A stretch of 64,000 bases of DNA from Stentor roeselii (Eukaryota > Ciliophora > Heterotrichea > Heterotrichida > Stentoridae), in the NCBI GenBank assembly GCA_006503475.1, contig RSEH01000099.1, forward strand, positions 89,742 to 153,741. The letters run 5' to 3'. Shown piece after piece: positions 40,262 through 48,819 of this stretch; position 1 is the stretch's first letter, and every line of letters starts with the position of its first letter. A program made the translations under genes and the position numbers. Under the pieces are notes generated by a model. The model worked only from the letters and a program-made list of their open reading frames with translations, did not search any database and was not told where the DNA came from.

Positions 40262-41563
40262 ATGGTGTCCGTTGTTAGGAATAGTAAATATCGACACGTG
40301 TTTGGAGAAGAGCTCAAGGTCAAGTTTGAAGAAGTTCGATCCACTGCTCTAGCATCCGAAGGCACCTTGGTAGTATCCAATGGTAAGTACGCAGCTTTTT
40401 GCTGGGAAACAAGTGGTCCAGGTATTTTAGCAGTCCTAAATCTCAAAGAGGAAACCGGCAGGATTCCAGCAAGTCACCCTTGGATAAGAGGACACACAGC
40501 GAATATCACTGATTTCGAGTTTAACCCTTTCAACGAAAATGAAATCGCGACAGGCTGTGACGACGCTCATATCCGCTTATGGCGTCTTAATCAAGAAAGA
40601 ATCACAGAAGACCTGATCTCTCCTTTAACAACTCTTTCAGGCCATTCAAAAAAGGTGAGTCTTCTGAACTTCCACCCTTCAGCAGCTTACATCTTGGCAA
40701 GTGCCTCACACGACAAGACAGTAAAAGTCTGGAACGTGGAAAGATCTGAAGTTGCTCTGTCCTACGACGGGCTTTCTGACAATGCGACGTCTCTTCAATG
40801 GTCTCCTCATGGAAGACAAATCGGAGTGACGACGAGAGATAAGCTTGTGAGAGGAGTCGACCCTCGACATAAGTCTCATCATTTCGAGTTCAGGGCACAT
40901 GAAGGTGCAAAGCCGAGTAAGTTGACCTGGATTGACGAGCATACTTTGATTACCTGTGGCTTTTCAGCTACCGCTGACAGGCAAATCGCGGTTTGGGACC
41001 TGAAAAATCACAGCCAGCCCATCAAATTAATTAACTTGGACCAAGGGTCCGGAGTGCTTTACCCGTTTTACGACGCTGATACGACCTGCTTGTTTGTTGG
41101 AGGAAAGGGTGACGGGACTATCCGGTTTTATGAAGTGACTCGAGAAAATGAATACATGTACTTCTTGGGAACCTTTCAGAGTAATGTTCCTTGCAGAGGT
41201 GTTAGTTTTATACCGAAACATGCTGTTGATACCAATGTTTGTGAAATCATGAGAGCTGTTAAGTTAACTAACAATACTGTTGATCAGATCAGCTTCAGGG
41301 TTCCAAGGAAAAGTGAAGCCTTTCAAGATGATATCTACCCTGACTGTCTTGCTAACTCTCCTGCTATGACTGCTGAACAGTGGCTTGAAGGACATAATAA
41401 GGACCCTGTCAGGGTTCCTATTAGAAATGTCGGGACTTCTGTTGTCAATGTTCAGATCAAAGCTGCCAAAACACCTGCTGAATATGAACATGAACTCAAG
41501 GAAGCTCATGAAGAAATTGAAAGACTCAGAAGGAGAATTAGGGAATTGGAAGCGAGAGGTTAA
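40262..41563 (+). CDS. Coronin
   Basis: An actin-regulating WD40 protein of 433 residues. It begins with the coronin signature (RNSKYRHVFGEELKVKFEEV), contains the seven-bladed propeller (for example GHTANITDFEFNPFNENEIATGCDD, given here only by its key residues GH...ITDFEFNP, and HDKTVKVWNVER), and the C-terminal extension that packs on the propeller. It ends in a short coiled coil (ELKEAHEEIERLRRRIRELE) for trimerisation. Canonical short coronin length. Coronins bind F-actin and Arp2/3 at the cell cortex and in phagocytosis. Single exon, TAA stop. Confidence 0.96.
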   Translation: MVSVVRNSKYRHVFGEELKVKFEEVRSTALASEGTLVVSNGKYAAFCWETSGPGILAVLNLKEETGRIPASHPWIRGHTANITDFEFNPFNENEIATGCDDAHIRLWRLNQERITEDLISPLTTLSGHSKKVSLLNFHPSAAYILASASHDKTVKVWNVERSEVALSYDGLSDNATSLQWSPHGRQIGVTTRDKLVRGVDPRHKSHHFEFRAHEGAKPSKLTWIDEHTLITCGFSATADRQIAVWDLKNHSQPIKLINLDQGSGVLYPFYDADTTCLFVGGKGDGTIRFYEVTRENEYMYFLGTFQSNVPCRGVSFIPKHAVDTNVCEIMRAVKLTNNTVDQISFRVPRKSEAFQDDIYPDCLANSPAMTAEQWLEGHNKDPVRVPIRNVGTSVVNVQIKAAKTPAEYEHELKEAHEEIERLRRRIRELEARG

Positions 41564-41625
41564 TTAGATAAGGCTTTAAGAAGATGATAATTTTAGATGT
41601 TGGGGTTTCATTATTTTCATTATAA

Positions 41626-41931
41626 ATGGGCTGTGTTGAGACAAAAGAACTGGAGGAGACTATCAGTAAAATTTATTTGAATACAAAATTTAAGTTCTTT
41701 TCGAGGAGGAGTGGACAACAGGATAAAGAAATTAGATTGATACTTGATTTAAAAAAAGCTTGTAGTTGCACTTTGTTTACTAAGACTAACGATCTTAAAC
41801 CTTTTGGCAAAAATCTTAGGGCTAATCAGTCGAAGTCTTATTTGAAAGTCGATAAAAGCTTTTTGGTTGTTGAAGACTCTTGGATTTCCTCTATGTGTAA
41901 AAATTCGTTTAGTGAGAAAGTGTCTTCTTAG
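41626..41931 (+). CDS. Small protein with N-terminal myristoylation/palmitoylation motif
   Basis: A 101-residue protein starting MGCVETKELEE: Gly2 for N-myristoylation and Cys3 for palmitoylation, the same dual-lipid pattern as Src-family and small membrane-anchored proteins. The rest is basic (KFKFFSRRSGQQDKEIRL) with no known domain. It probably sits on the inner face of the plasma, ciliary or alveolar membrane. Starts 62 bp after the coronin stop. The lipid motif and composition favour a real gene; function unknown. Confidence 0.7.
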   Translation: MGCVETKELEETISKIYLNTKFKFFSRRSGQQDKEIRLILDLKKACSCTLFTKTNDLKPFGKNLRANQSKSYLKVDKSFLVVEDSWISSMCKNSFSEKVSS

Positions 41932-42547
41932 GACATTTGGGAAAGAGGAATTATGAAGGGCTTCTTTAAATTTTAATTCATTAGGGTGAGATTTTTGGTT
42001 TAAGTGGAAGTTTGAATGGATTTTGATAGTTTATTATACTAATCGAAGGAGAAAATTTTCTAGAAGATTTAGTTTAGTTATAACCAAAATTTTTCCTATC
42101 CTGCTCCTTAATTATCTATTTTTATTCTTTAAGAATTTTAGGCCATAATATAGGCTTGCATTTAAACCGAATTATAAAATCCTTCAATAAATTCAAAATT
42201 GATTTTTCACTTCTCTTCCCTTAAACATTATCCCTAAGTCCCACTATCAAATCTCAATCCCGCGGTATCAACCGAAAATTATAAAATTCTCCTCCAAACC
42301 AACCTCTTCCATCCTACAATTCAATTCCTAACCCTTCCACTTAACCTAAAACCTCCAATCTCAATTTCCAAATTATCACCCTCAAACTTCATTCAAATCT
42401 CTCTAATATTCACTATTCACCAAAAACTAATCCTCTCACAATTCCTCCTCTAAAACCACCAAAACCCAAAAAACCTTCATCTAAACCAATCATCAAATCA
42501 TTCACCACAAACAAAATTAAACTATTATTTTCCTCAATTCAATAAAA
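41932..42547. other. Intergenic, 616 bp, with skew switch
   Basis: No gene seen. 41932 to about 42090 is G/T-rich (3' flank of the upstream gene); from about 42090 it turns C/A-rich. From 42275 to 42549 there is no G at all on the + strand, running up to the next start codon. Confidence 0.85.
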
Positions 42548-43270
42548 ATGAACAAAAGACCAGCTCCAGGAAAAGAAATATCAAGAGCTCCAGCAAAGCG
42601 CCTATCACAAAAAGTTCTCCGTCAACCGGACAAAGACATCGCAGTTCGAGGAGGTCGAGGTATGCGTAGTTCTAACTCCTCATCAACTCGTAAAACATCA
42701 GTTCCCCAAAAGCATTCAAATTCATGCAAATCGCAAGAAGGCTCAGACAGTTCTTTAGACTCAGTCGATTTTTCGCGTCTTACTCAAGAAATGAAGGGAA
42801 AAGTGTTAGATTCAATGAAAACCTTTAAAGAAGCCTCCGCAGAGCTTTGCTCTGCGAGTTCTCAGTTCACTGAAGAGTTTAAAAGGTTTCACCATGATTT
42901 CGTCTTCATGAAAAAAGAAATTCAAAACGTACTTGACGAGTCAGATCGTTCACAATTCGAACTTTCCAAGTTAAAATCACGACAAACGGAAAGTCCTTTC
43001 CGAAATCTCAACATTTCCACGAAAAACTCTCCAGGTAATGTTTCTGATGTTTTTAAAGACGACCCTCAAGAAAGGATCTTGAGTTTGAGAAGAGAACTGG
43101 AAGACTTAAGGGGCGATTTAAGCAAAAATGAAGAAGAGGTAAAAGTTAACCAAAGTCAAAATGAAGAACTTCGAGCTGCTGTGTTTAAAATGCAAGATAC
43201 CTTTGAAGACCAGAGCGATAATGAAGAAAACACGAAAATCGCTTCTTGTCGGTCTTGTGTCATGATATAA
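42548..43270 (+). CDS. Coiled-coil protein with C-terminal CaaX box
   Basis: A 240-residue protein. The N-terminus is basic and Ser-rich; residues about 70-225 are helical, with coiled coil near PQERILSLRRELEDLRGDLS and NEEEVKVNQSQNEELRAAVF. It ends SCRSCVMI, so the last four residues CVMI form a CaaX motif, and the preceding Cys could also be palmitoylated. Prenylation would place it on a membrane. The downstream frame is in the same phase, but no GT-AG removal of the TAA gives a readable fusion, so two genes are called. No homologue recognised. Confidence 0.8.
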   Translation: MNKRPAPGKEISRAPAKRLSQKVLRQPDKDIAVRGGRGMRSSNSSSTRKTSVPQKHSNSCKSQEGSDSSLDSVDFSRLTQEMKGKVLDSMKTFKEASAELCSASSQFTEEFKRFHHDFVFMKKEIQNVLDESDRSQFELSKLKSRQTESPFRNLNISTKNSPGNVSDVFKDDPQERILSLRRELEDLRGDLSKNEEEVKVNQSQNEELRAAVFKMQDTFEDQSDNEENTKIASCRSCVMI

Positions 43271-43315
43271 GAGTTGAAATTTAGAGGGTTAATAGCATGG
43301 AAGTTATTCATAATA

Positions 43316-44665
43316 ATGAAAAAAAGCTCGCAAAGTCCTTACTCAAGAAACGCCTGGACTGCTATTTTAGAAAGTTCTAAAGGCAGGGCAGGAGAAATCG
43401 TGTTTGAAAAAATTCGACAACAAAAACGAATCAGCTCAATTTTAAGAAGTTCTTATCATGCCAATGAAAGCACCTTTCGACTTGAAAAAGAAGATGTCTC
43501 GCCTCAGTTAAGCCTCTTGAAAACTTCTCTTGATGTGCATCGGTCGCGTTTTGCTAATTCAGAAAATAAAATTTTCAATTTGAAGTTAGAAAATTCTCGA
43601 GTTGAAGAACTTTTCTTAGAAGCGAAGGAAAAAATTCAAGTTTTAAATGAAAAATCAGCTGATATCGAGAATTCAATTGAAAAAGTGAAGGAAAAGCAAG
43701 AAAATGAATCAGATACAAGAAAAAGTTTATTTCATATCTTTGACCGAATGAGAACGACCCTCGTTTTTTTAAAGGAAAAAAAACGTTGTTACTGGGAAAG
43801 TCTCCATTTTCAAGACTTTTCTCTAGACACAAACAAGAAAAAGTCCACAAAAATCAAAGACTCTCTGATAATCACCCATCAAGCCTTCGAAGTCTTTCAA
43901 AGTTCCGTGTACATCGACTTATCACAGAAAGAAAACGATTTGAAAGACCTGAAGTCAAATGTGGAAACAATGCAAAAAGTGGCTCAAGAAAGAGAAAATC
44001 ACACAAAAGAAGAAAAAATGATGTCGGAGCAGATCTTTTTGAATGACCAGGGCGCAGCCCTGGACCATCTAAGAAGACAGTTTTTTTCTCATTTCATTTG
44101 GAACATGTTGTCCTCTCAGCACTTTGAAAGGGAAAAGGTGAAGTACAAGGTGTATGAAGAAGCCTATGCCAAGATAAAAATCGCCACTGGCATCAGTGAT
44201 GTTCCTCATTTCGTTGACAAGTTTTTAACCCAGGAGCAAAGATACAACGATTTCTTACTCGCTGTCAAAACGAAAGAAGAAAAAGTACTGCAAATCAAGG
44301 AAAATATACAAAATATGCAGAATCTTATCAATAATGTTACTTCTTCTAATCAACTCTCAGAAACTTCTGATAGAAGAGGGACGAACACCTTTAGACTTAC
44401 TCAAAAACAACTTGTTGAAAGCCTTTTCAAGCAAAAAAGACTCAAAATGACTATAAAAAAAATTTCTGACTGGATTCGAAGACTGATCTTTAAAATTGAA
44501 GGTTTTTCCCAAGGCGATTCAGAAAACCTTTTACTTCTGATGACTTCTCTGAAAAACCAGGTACTTTCCAAGCTAAAATCATCAAAACCAACCCTTCAAT
44601 CCACGATTTTAAAGCTAAAACATCAAAAAAACTCAGAAATCATAGAAAATTTGATGAAACCCTGA
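43316..44665 (+). CDS. Coiled-coil protein resembling outer dynein arm docking subunits (CCDC63/CCDC114 type)
   Basis: A 449-residue coiled-coil protein (from the ATG at 43316, MKKSSQSPYSRN; the frame is open a little upstream). Coils run from about 70 to 330. The segment YEEAYAKIKIATGISDVPHF, followed by VDKFLTQEQRYNDFLLAVKT, matches the most conserved block of ODA docking-complex subunits (ODAD1/CCDC114, CCDC63, Chlamydomonas DC2: EAF-x-KI-x-x-ATG-[IV]-SD, then a FL-x-Q-x-x segment). Those proteins fix outer dynein arms to doublet microtubules every 24 nm. The assignment rests on this block and overall architecture. Converges on the next gene with 12 bp between stops (TGA). Confidence 0.7.
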   Translation: MKKSSQSPYSRNAWTAILESSKGRAGEIVFEKIRQQKRISSILRSSYHANESTFRLEKEDVSPQLSLLKTSLDVHRSRFANSENKIFNLKLENSRVEELFLEAKEKIQVLNEKSADIENSIEKVKEKQENESDTRKSLFHIFDRMRTTLVFLKEKKRCYWESLHFQDFSLDTNKKKSTKIKDSLIITHQAFEVFQSSVYIDLSQKENDLKDLKSNVETMQKVAQERENHTKEEKMMSEQIFLNDQGAALDHLRRQFFSHFIWNMLSSQHFEREKVKYKVYEEAYAKIKIATGISDVPHFVDKFLTQEQRYNDFLLAVKTKEEKVLQIKENIQNMQNLINNVTSSNQLSETSDRRGTNTFRLTQKQLVESLFKQKRLKMTIKKISDWIRRLIFKIEGFSQGDSENLLLLMTSLKNQVLSKLKSSKPTLQSTILKLKHQKNSEIIENLMKP

Positions 44666-44677
44666 AACCCTTAAATT

Positions 44678-45136
44678 TCATAATTTTTTCTTAATTTTAA
44701 CAACTCTTCTATGAAATTCTTTCAAAGACTTCTTGTTTTGAATGAAACTCGGCCGTTTATAAAACTTTCTGAAATTTTCAGGTCCTTTAGAAGCAGCGTA
44801 TTTGAATTGTTTGTTTTGTTGTTGAAGGGTGTTAATTGATGTCATCAGTTTTTCGTACTTTTCTTTATGAGGGATTGAAGGTGATGATTGAAGGGAAGGG
44901 GAAGAGCTTCGAATTGCACGAGAAGGGGATGAATACTTTTTTTGGCTTCGCTCACGTGAGTTTCTTGCTATGTAAGGTCCTCGTGAAGATATTGGACTTA
45001 GGTTAATGTTTCTTTGGGAACGACGGATGAATGATAGGGCGTTGAATATTGATGGGATTGATACTGGGGACCGGGAATTTTGTGGCTTGAGAAAATCTGA
45101 AGAGGTTTTTTGGAACGGCCTTGGTATGGACTGCAT
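44678..45136 (-). CDS. Hypothetical basic Ser/Pro-rich protein, 152 aa
   Basis: Strongly basic and rich in Ser, Pro, Arg and Lys (for example SPSRAIRSSSPSLQSSPSIP), with a short helical segment at about 92-115 (KYEKLMTSINTLQQQNKQF) and a Lys-rich end (VVKIKKKL). Probably intrinsically disordered with several SP phosphorylation sites; such proteins often bind microtubules or nucleic acid. No family recognised. Confidence 0.7.
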   Translation of the reverse strand: MQSIPRPFQKTSSDFLKPQNSRSPVSIPSIFNALSFIRRSQRNINLSPISSRGPYIARNSRERSQKKYSSPSRAIRSSSPSLQSSPSIPHKEKYEKLMTSINTLQQQNKQFKYAASKGPENFRKFYKRPSFIQNKKSLKEFHRRVVKIKKKL

Positions 45137-45274
45137 TTTATTGAAGATCTTAAAGTTATACTGGGTTAGGATCGTTGGAAATGTTTATGCATGATTAGAA
45201 AATTCAAGTGATTGGCACTATTTCCACCCAAATCTCAAAAACTCTAAATCCAAATCCCTTAAATACACCATTAA

Positions 45275-46201
45275 TTAAAACCTGAGTCTAAAAGGATCAA
45301 CAGTAAAATACAGTATCTTCGGTTCATTGTTAGCAACAAGAATTCCATCTTTAAAAACATCCAAAGAGCTAAAAGGTCTGCTTTCAACATGTTCAAAAAT
45401 TTCTTCAACCTTCTGCTGTTCATACCTGACGATTCTTCCATCTTTTCCACAACTAACAACAGAGTCCTTGAAAAACTTGACGACTTCAACAGGCATATCA
45501 TGAGCCCTGACTGAAGAAACGACTTGCATTTTGCGAAAGTCCCACCATTTAACATCGCATCCATTTCCACTAAACCCTCGATGCCCGCTGATCAGGTCGT
45601 TTCCGAGTACATCGAGAGTTGTTGCAAAATTATCACCGACGCTCATTGAGTTACTCTCGGACAACCCTTTTGTTCTTATGTCCCAAAGACGAATTCGAAG
45701 ATCTTCACTTGCTTGGACTATTAGTTTTTCGTCTGCCCATTTCAGACTTGTGACGACGTTCCAGTTTATTAGGGATTTTGATATCTCTGAACATTTTTCT
45801 GTGTCCCAGAGACGAACGGTCCAGTCTCCACCGCCTGAGACAAGACTTGTAGATGATATGTCGAAGGAGTTTATAGGTCGTTCATGTCCTACCATCAATC
45901 CAAGTTGTTTCCCCGAAAAGTCGAAAATTTCCAAGTTTTTTCCAGCAGTCCAAACCTTCTCCTGAAAAATCCTAACAGTCCTAACCCTTTCAGCAGTATT
46001 CCAAAAGCAAAAAGAAGAAAATCCCTTAAAAAGCGAAATCATATTTTCCTGAGAAACAGCCCAATAATCCTCAAAAGCACTAACACCAGAAATAAACTCT
46101 TCACTATTAAGCTGAATATTTTCTAATTTCTGCGGCGGTGTTTCTAAATTTTCCTGATACTTATTCCGATTGATTTTAAAGAAAGGAAAACAATTCCCCA
46201 T
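45275..46201 (-). CDS. WD40-repeat protein with N-terminal acylation motif
   Basis: A 308-residue protein. It starts MGNCFPFFKINRNK, a good N-myristoylation (Gly2) plus palmitoylation (Cys4) signal. Residues about 35-300 form six or seven WD40 blades (HERPINSFDISSTSLVSGGG, DWTVRLWDTEK, EDLRIRLWDIRTK, VKWWDFRKMQV, DSVVSCGKDGRIVRY), compatible with a single propeller. Likely a membrane-attached scaffold. Its blades do not resemble the NIKEKKEEF arrays elsewhere in this window. The start codon is 12 bp from that of the divergent + strand gene, and overlapping 5' ends are unavoidable. Confidence 0.88.
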   Translation of the reverse strand: MGNCFPFFKINRNKYQENLETPPQKLENIQLNSEEFISGVSAFEDYWAVSQENMISLFKGFSSFCFWNTAERVRTVRIFQEKVWTAGKNLEIFDFSGKQLGLMVGHERPINSFDISSTSLVSGGGDWTVRLWDTEKCSEISKSLINWNVVTSLKWADEKLIVQASEDLRIRLWDIRTKGLSESNSMSVGDNFATTLDVLGNDLISGHRGFSGNGCDVKWWDFRKMQVVSSVRAHDMPVEVVKFFKDSVVSCGKDGRIVRYEQQKVEEIFEHVESRPFSSLDVFKDGILVANNEPKILYFTVDPFRLRF

Positions 46202-46213
46202 TATTTAATTCAA

Positions 46214-47620
46214 ATGTCAGTCTGCTCTTTTCTATCAGATGAAGAAGTAGGTTTTCACGACCCTTCAAGTTTTCTAGAGTTCTCTCTTGACACTTCAAAC
46301 ATTACAAAGACCCCAATCGCTTGCAAGTCTTTTAATTTAAAAAAGCTTCAAGCGCTTCTGTTCCAAACAAACTTTTACCTCCAAAAATTAGAAGAAAGGA
46401 TGAATGAAACTCAAAGAAAACTTGAAGTCGAAGTGTGCATCAGACAGCTTCGATCACATCAAACAGTCCTTGGACTGAAAATCAATGCAGAAGTTATTGA
46501 CGACTCCTTTATGGCCTTTGTTATGGAAAAACAACAGAAAATTTTAGAAGAGGTTAAAAAGGTCTTGGATTTCAAAAATGAACTTTTAAGCTGTTCTGAT
46601 TTGAACTTTAATGCTGATACTACTGGAATGTCTTCACCGCAGACCACTCCCGCCTTTTCTGCTCAGAAGGTCTTCACGTTTAAGGACTTTGATGCTGTTG
46701 ATGGAGAAGTTTCTGCGAAGTTAAATCAGGTCTTTTTTCACTTTTTTTCATCGGTTCAGGAATTCGAAGCTATTGACTGCATTTTTCAGGGCTTCGAGAA
46801 AAAATACCCGAAAACTGCGGAAAGTTTGCAAAAAGCTGTTAAAAGTATCGGAATGTATAAAAATTTAACTAGAAGAGAAAATTTGAGTAGTTCTGAAAGT
46901 CGAACTAGGGAAATTTTTAAGGAAATCACGGGGCAGGCTGAAGAAATGACGGAAAAAGCGATACTGTTGCAGAGACTTCACTTGAATTTGAATGGAGGTA
47001 GAGGGGAACAAGTGGAGATGAAGACTGTCTTTGTTCAGACTGAAAATGAAGAATATAGATTCAAGGTGCAGGTTTTAGAAGAACAACTTCAAGATCTTCA
47101 TTTCAAGTTTCAAGAAATTTCTACGGAAAATGAAAAAATCAAGAAATATCAAAACGAACTGGTTAATCAGGTTAAGAAGAATAAAGGGGAAAATAAGGAG
47201 AACTGTGATTTTTTCAAAGAAAGATACGAAAATTCTAACAGGATTCTTTTAAACCTACAAGAAAATCAAAAAAAGATAACAAAAGAAAATGAATTCTTGA
47301 AAAAAGACTTAAAGAAAAAAGTTGAATGTAAGAAATAATCAGATAGTTTGTTAGTCACCACAAAACTTAATTCAACTCGTTATGACCTGTCAGTTGTGAT
47401 TAAAGAACTTGAAAAAGCTCAAAAAAAACTCTCTTCTGAACTAGTCGACTCTGCACTTACCTCTTTACATCAAATCAGCTTGAAACTAATCCAAAAGGAA
47501 CCTGTTGAAGTCTTTCCTGCATGTCCCAAACCTGCAAAGCCCAAGTTGCAAATTCGATCGAAGAGTAGTTTAAAGACGGCGAGCGAGCAGCTAGATTTAT
47601 ATATTTTAAATAATTGCTGA
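46214..47620 (+). CDS. Coiled-coil protein, 463 aa, two exons
   Basis: Exons 46214-47327 and 47343-47620 are joined by a 15-nt intron (GTAAGAAATAATCAG). The product is mostly helical: coils at about 45-120, 255-375 and, after the junction, a helix continuing KVEYSLLVTTKLNSTRYDL. The C-terminus has a Lys/Pro segment (ACPKPAKPKLQIRSK). The short region DADTTGMSSPQTTPAF is probably a disordered linker. No family recognised; general style is that of basal-body or axonemal proteins. Divergent from the lipid-anchored WD40 gene. Confidence 0.82.
47328..47342 (+). other. 15-nt intron (coiled-coil gene at 46.2 kb)
   Basis: GTAAGAAATAATCAG, phase 1; contains an in-frame TAA and splits a TAT codon. A is at position 10. 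Confidence 0.85.
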
Positions 47621-48032
47621 ATTTATTTAGTCTTTTATAGAAAACTCGAGTTTTCAAGTTTGGAATCCATTTTATTGGTCTTCATATTTAATTGTTAGAA
47701 TTTTTTAAATAACTCACAAGCTGGATGATCTTCAGACACTCGGTTTTGATATGATCTTTGAAGATTGGAGCTTATTTGAAGAAGGTGTTATGAAACTGCT
47801 TCAATATGGAAATGGATATTGAGGAATAGTCCATTTTAAAATGCTCCCGACGAGAAATTTTATTATTTTTTTTTGGTTTTTAATGCAGGTGTGTTTGGAT
47901 TGAACCTGGAAATAAACTTTTCATATTTCAATGTGTAAAAAAAAATCAGTTTTGATTTCCTCATTCATTCCCAACAAACAAGTACATTCTTTCCATTCTC
48001 AGCATTAAACCGCATTATATTCTTTTTTAAAT
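47621..48032. other. Intergenic, 412 bp
   Basis: No gene supported. The last 70 bp before the next start are C/T/A-rich with few G. Confidence 0.55.
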
Positions 48033-48464
48033 ATGTCTAAAGTTTCTCCGGTGTCTCATCAGACAAGATACTCAGACGTTCGGTCCATAGCTTCAAATCC
48101 TTCTTCAGGAGGTTCAAAACTGAAGTTAAAAAATCTGATCATTGAAAAAATTTTCAAGCTGTCTTTAAAAAAGGCTAAAAACTGCCTAAAGCCAGCGAAA
48201 GACCCGAGCGACGAGTTGCTTGAAAATCTTGTGTGCGTCGAGCGAGAGTACGTAAAAAGTATGATCAGTTCAAGAATATGCCGAAGTCGAGGTGGTTCCG
48301 GGGAATTCCAAAAGACCCCAGAAAGGAAACCATGCAAGAAGTTCAGAAGAAAAAAGCTTTCAGCAGAACGTCCGAAACATGTGAAAAGAGCAAGTTCGAC
48401 TAGAAAATATGACTCGACTTGCAGTTCGCCTTTGTCGGACAAGTTGAGTAGGATCTTGTTTTAA
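48033..48464 (+). CDS. Hypothetical strongly basic protein, 143 aa
   Basis: Very Lys/Arg/Ser-rich (KIFKLSLKKAKNCLKPAKD, RKPCKKFRRKKLSAERPKHV), no hydrophobic helix and no known domain. The charge suggests binding to nucleic acid or microtubules. An overlapping opposite-strand frame is a shadow. The start follows a G-poor leader and the 3' flank is C-poor, as for well-supported genes here. Confidence 0.65.
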   Translation: MSKVSPVSHQTRYSDVRSIASNPSSGGSKLKLKNLIIEKIFKLSLKKAKNCLKPAKDPSDELLENLVCVEREYVKSMISSRICRSRGGSGEFQKTPERKPCKKFRRKKLSAERPKHVKRASSTRKYDSTCSSPLSDKLSRILF

Positions 48465-48819
48465 TCGTGTAAATAAATCTATGTTTGTAAGAAGGAGTTG
48501 GAGATTGATTGAGTTGTTAGGGAGAAGAATTGCTCGTGGAGGGTAGGAAAGGGGTAAAAGAGTCAGTATTGAGGAGAAGAAGTAGCTTTGTCTTTAGTCT
48601 TGTTATCTTGATATAGATACTTTTATTATAAATATGAGAAAATGATTTTTGTTTTTTCTGGATTTTTCATAGATCAGATTTAGGTTTAGCTGGATTTTTG
48701 GAAAATTAGGTGTTTTTCTTGTGTTTTAAGTGAAAACATTTACCTATTTCTAACAAATTCCTTAGAAACTCTAGTTTTCCTTAAAAAAGGTCTTCGAAAA
48801 ACCCGCAAATCATTCTAAA
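48465..48819. other. Convergent intergenic, 355 bp, with skew switch
   Basis: G/T-rich on the + strand to about 48735, then C/A-rich up to the stop of the minus-strand kinase gene. No gene seen. Confidence 0.6.

Noticed and set aside
43253-43273. Possible fusion of the CaaX gene with the downstream coiled-coil gene, which are in the same frame.
   Set aside because: The only 15-nt GT-AG candidate (GTGTCATGATATAAG) lacks the GTAA start and leaves TAG at the junction.
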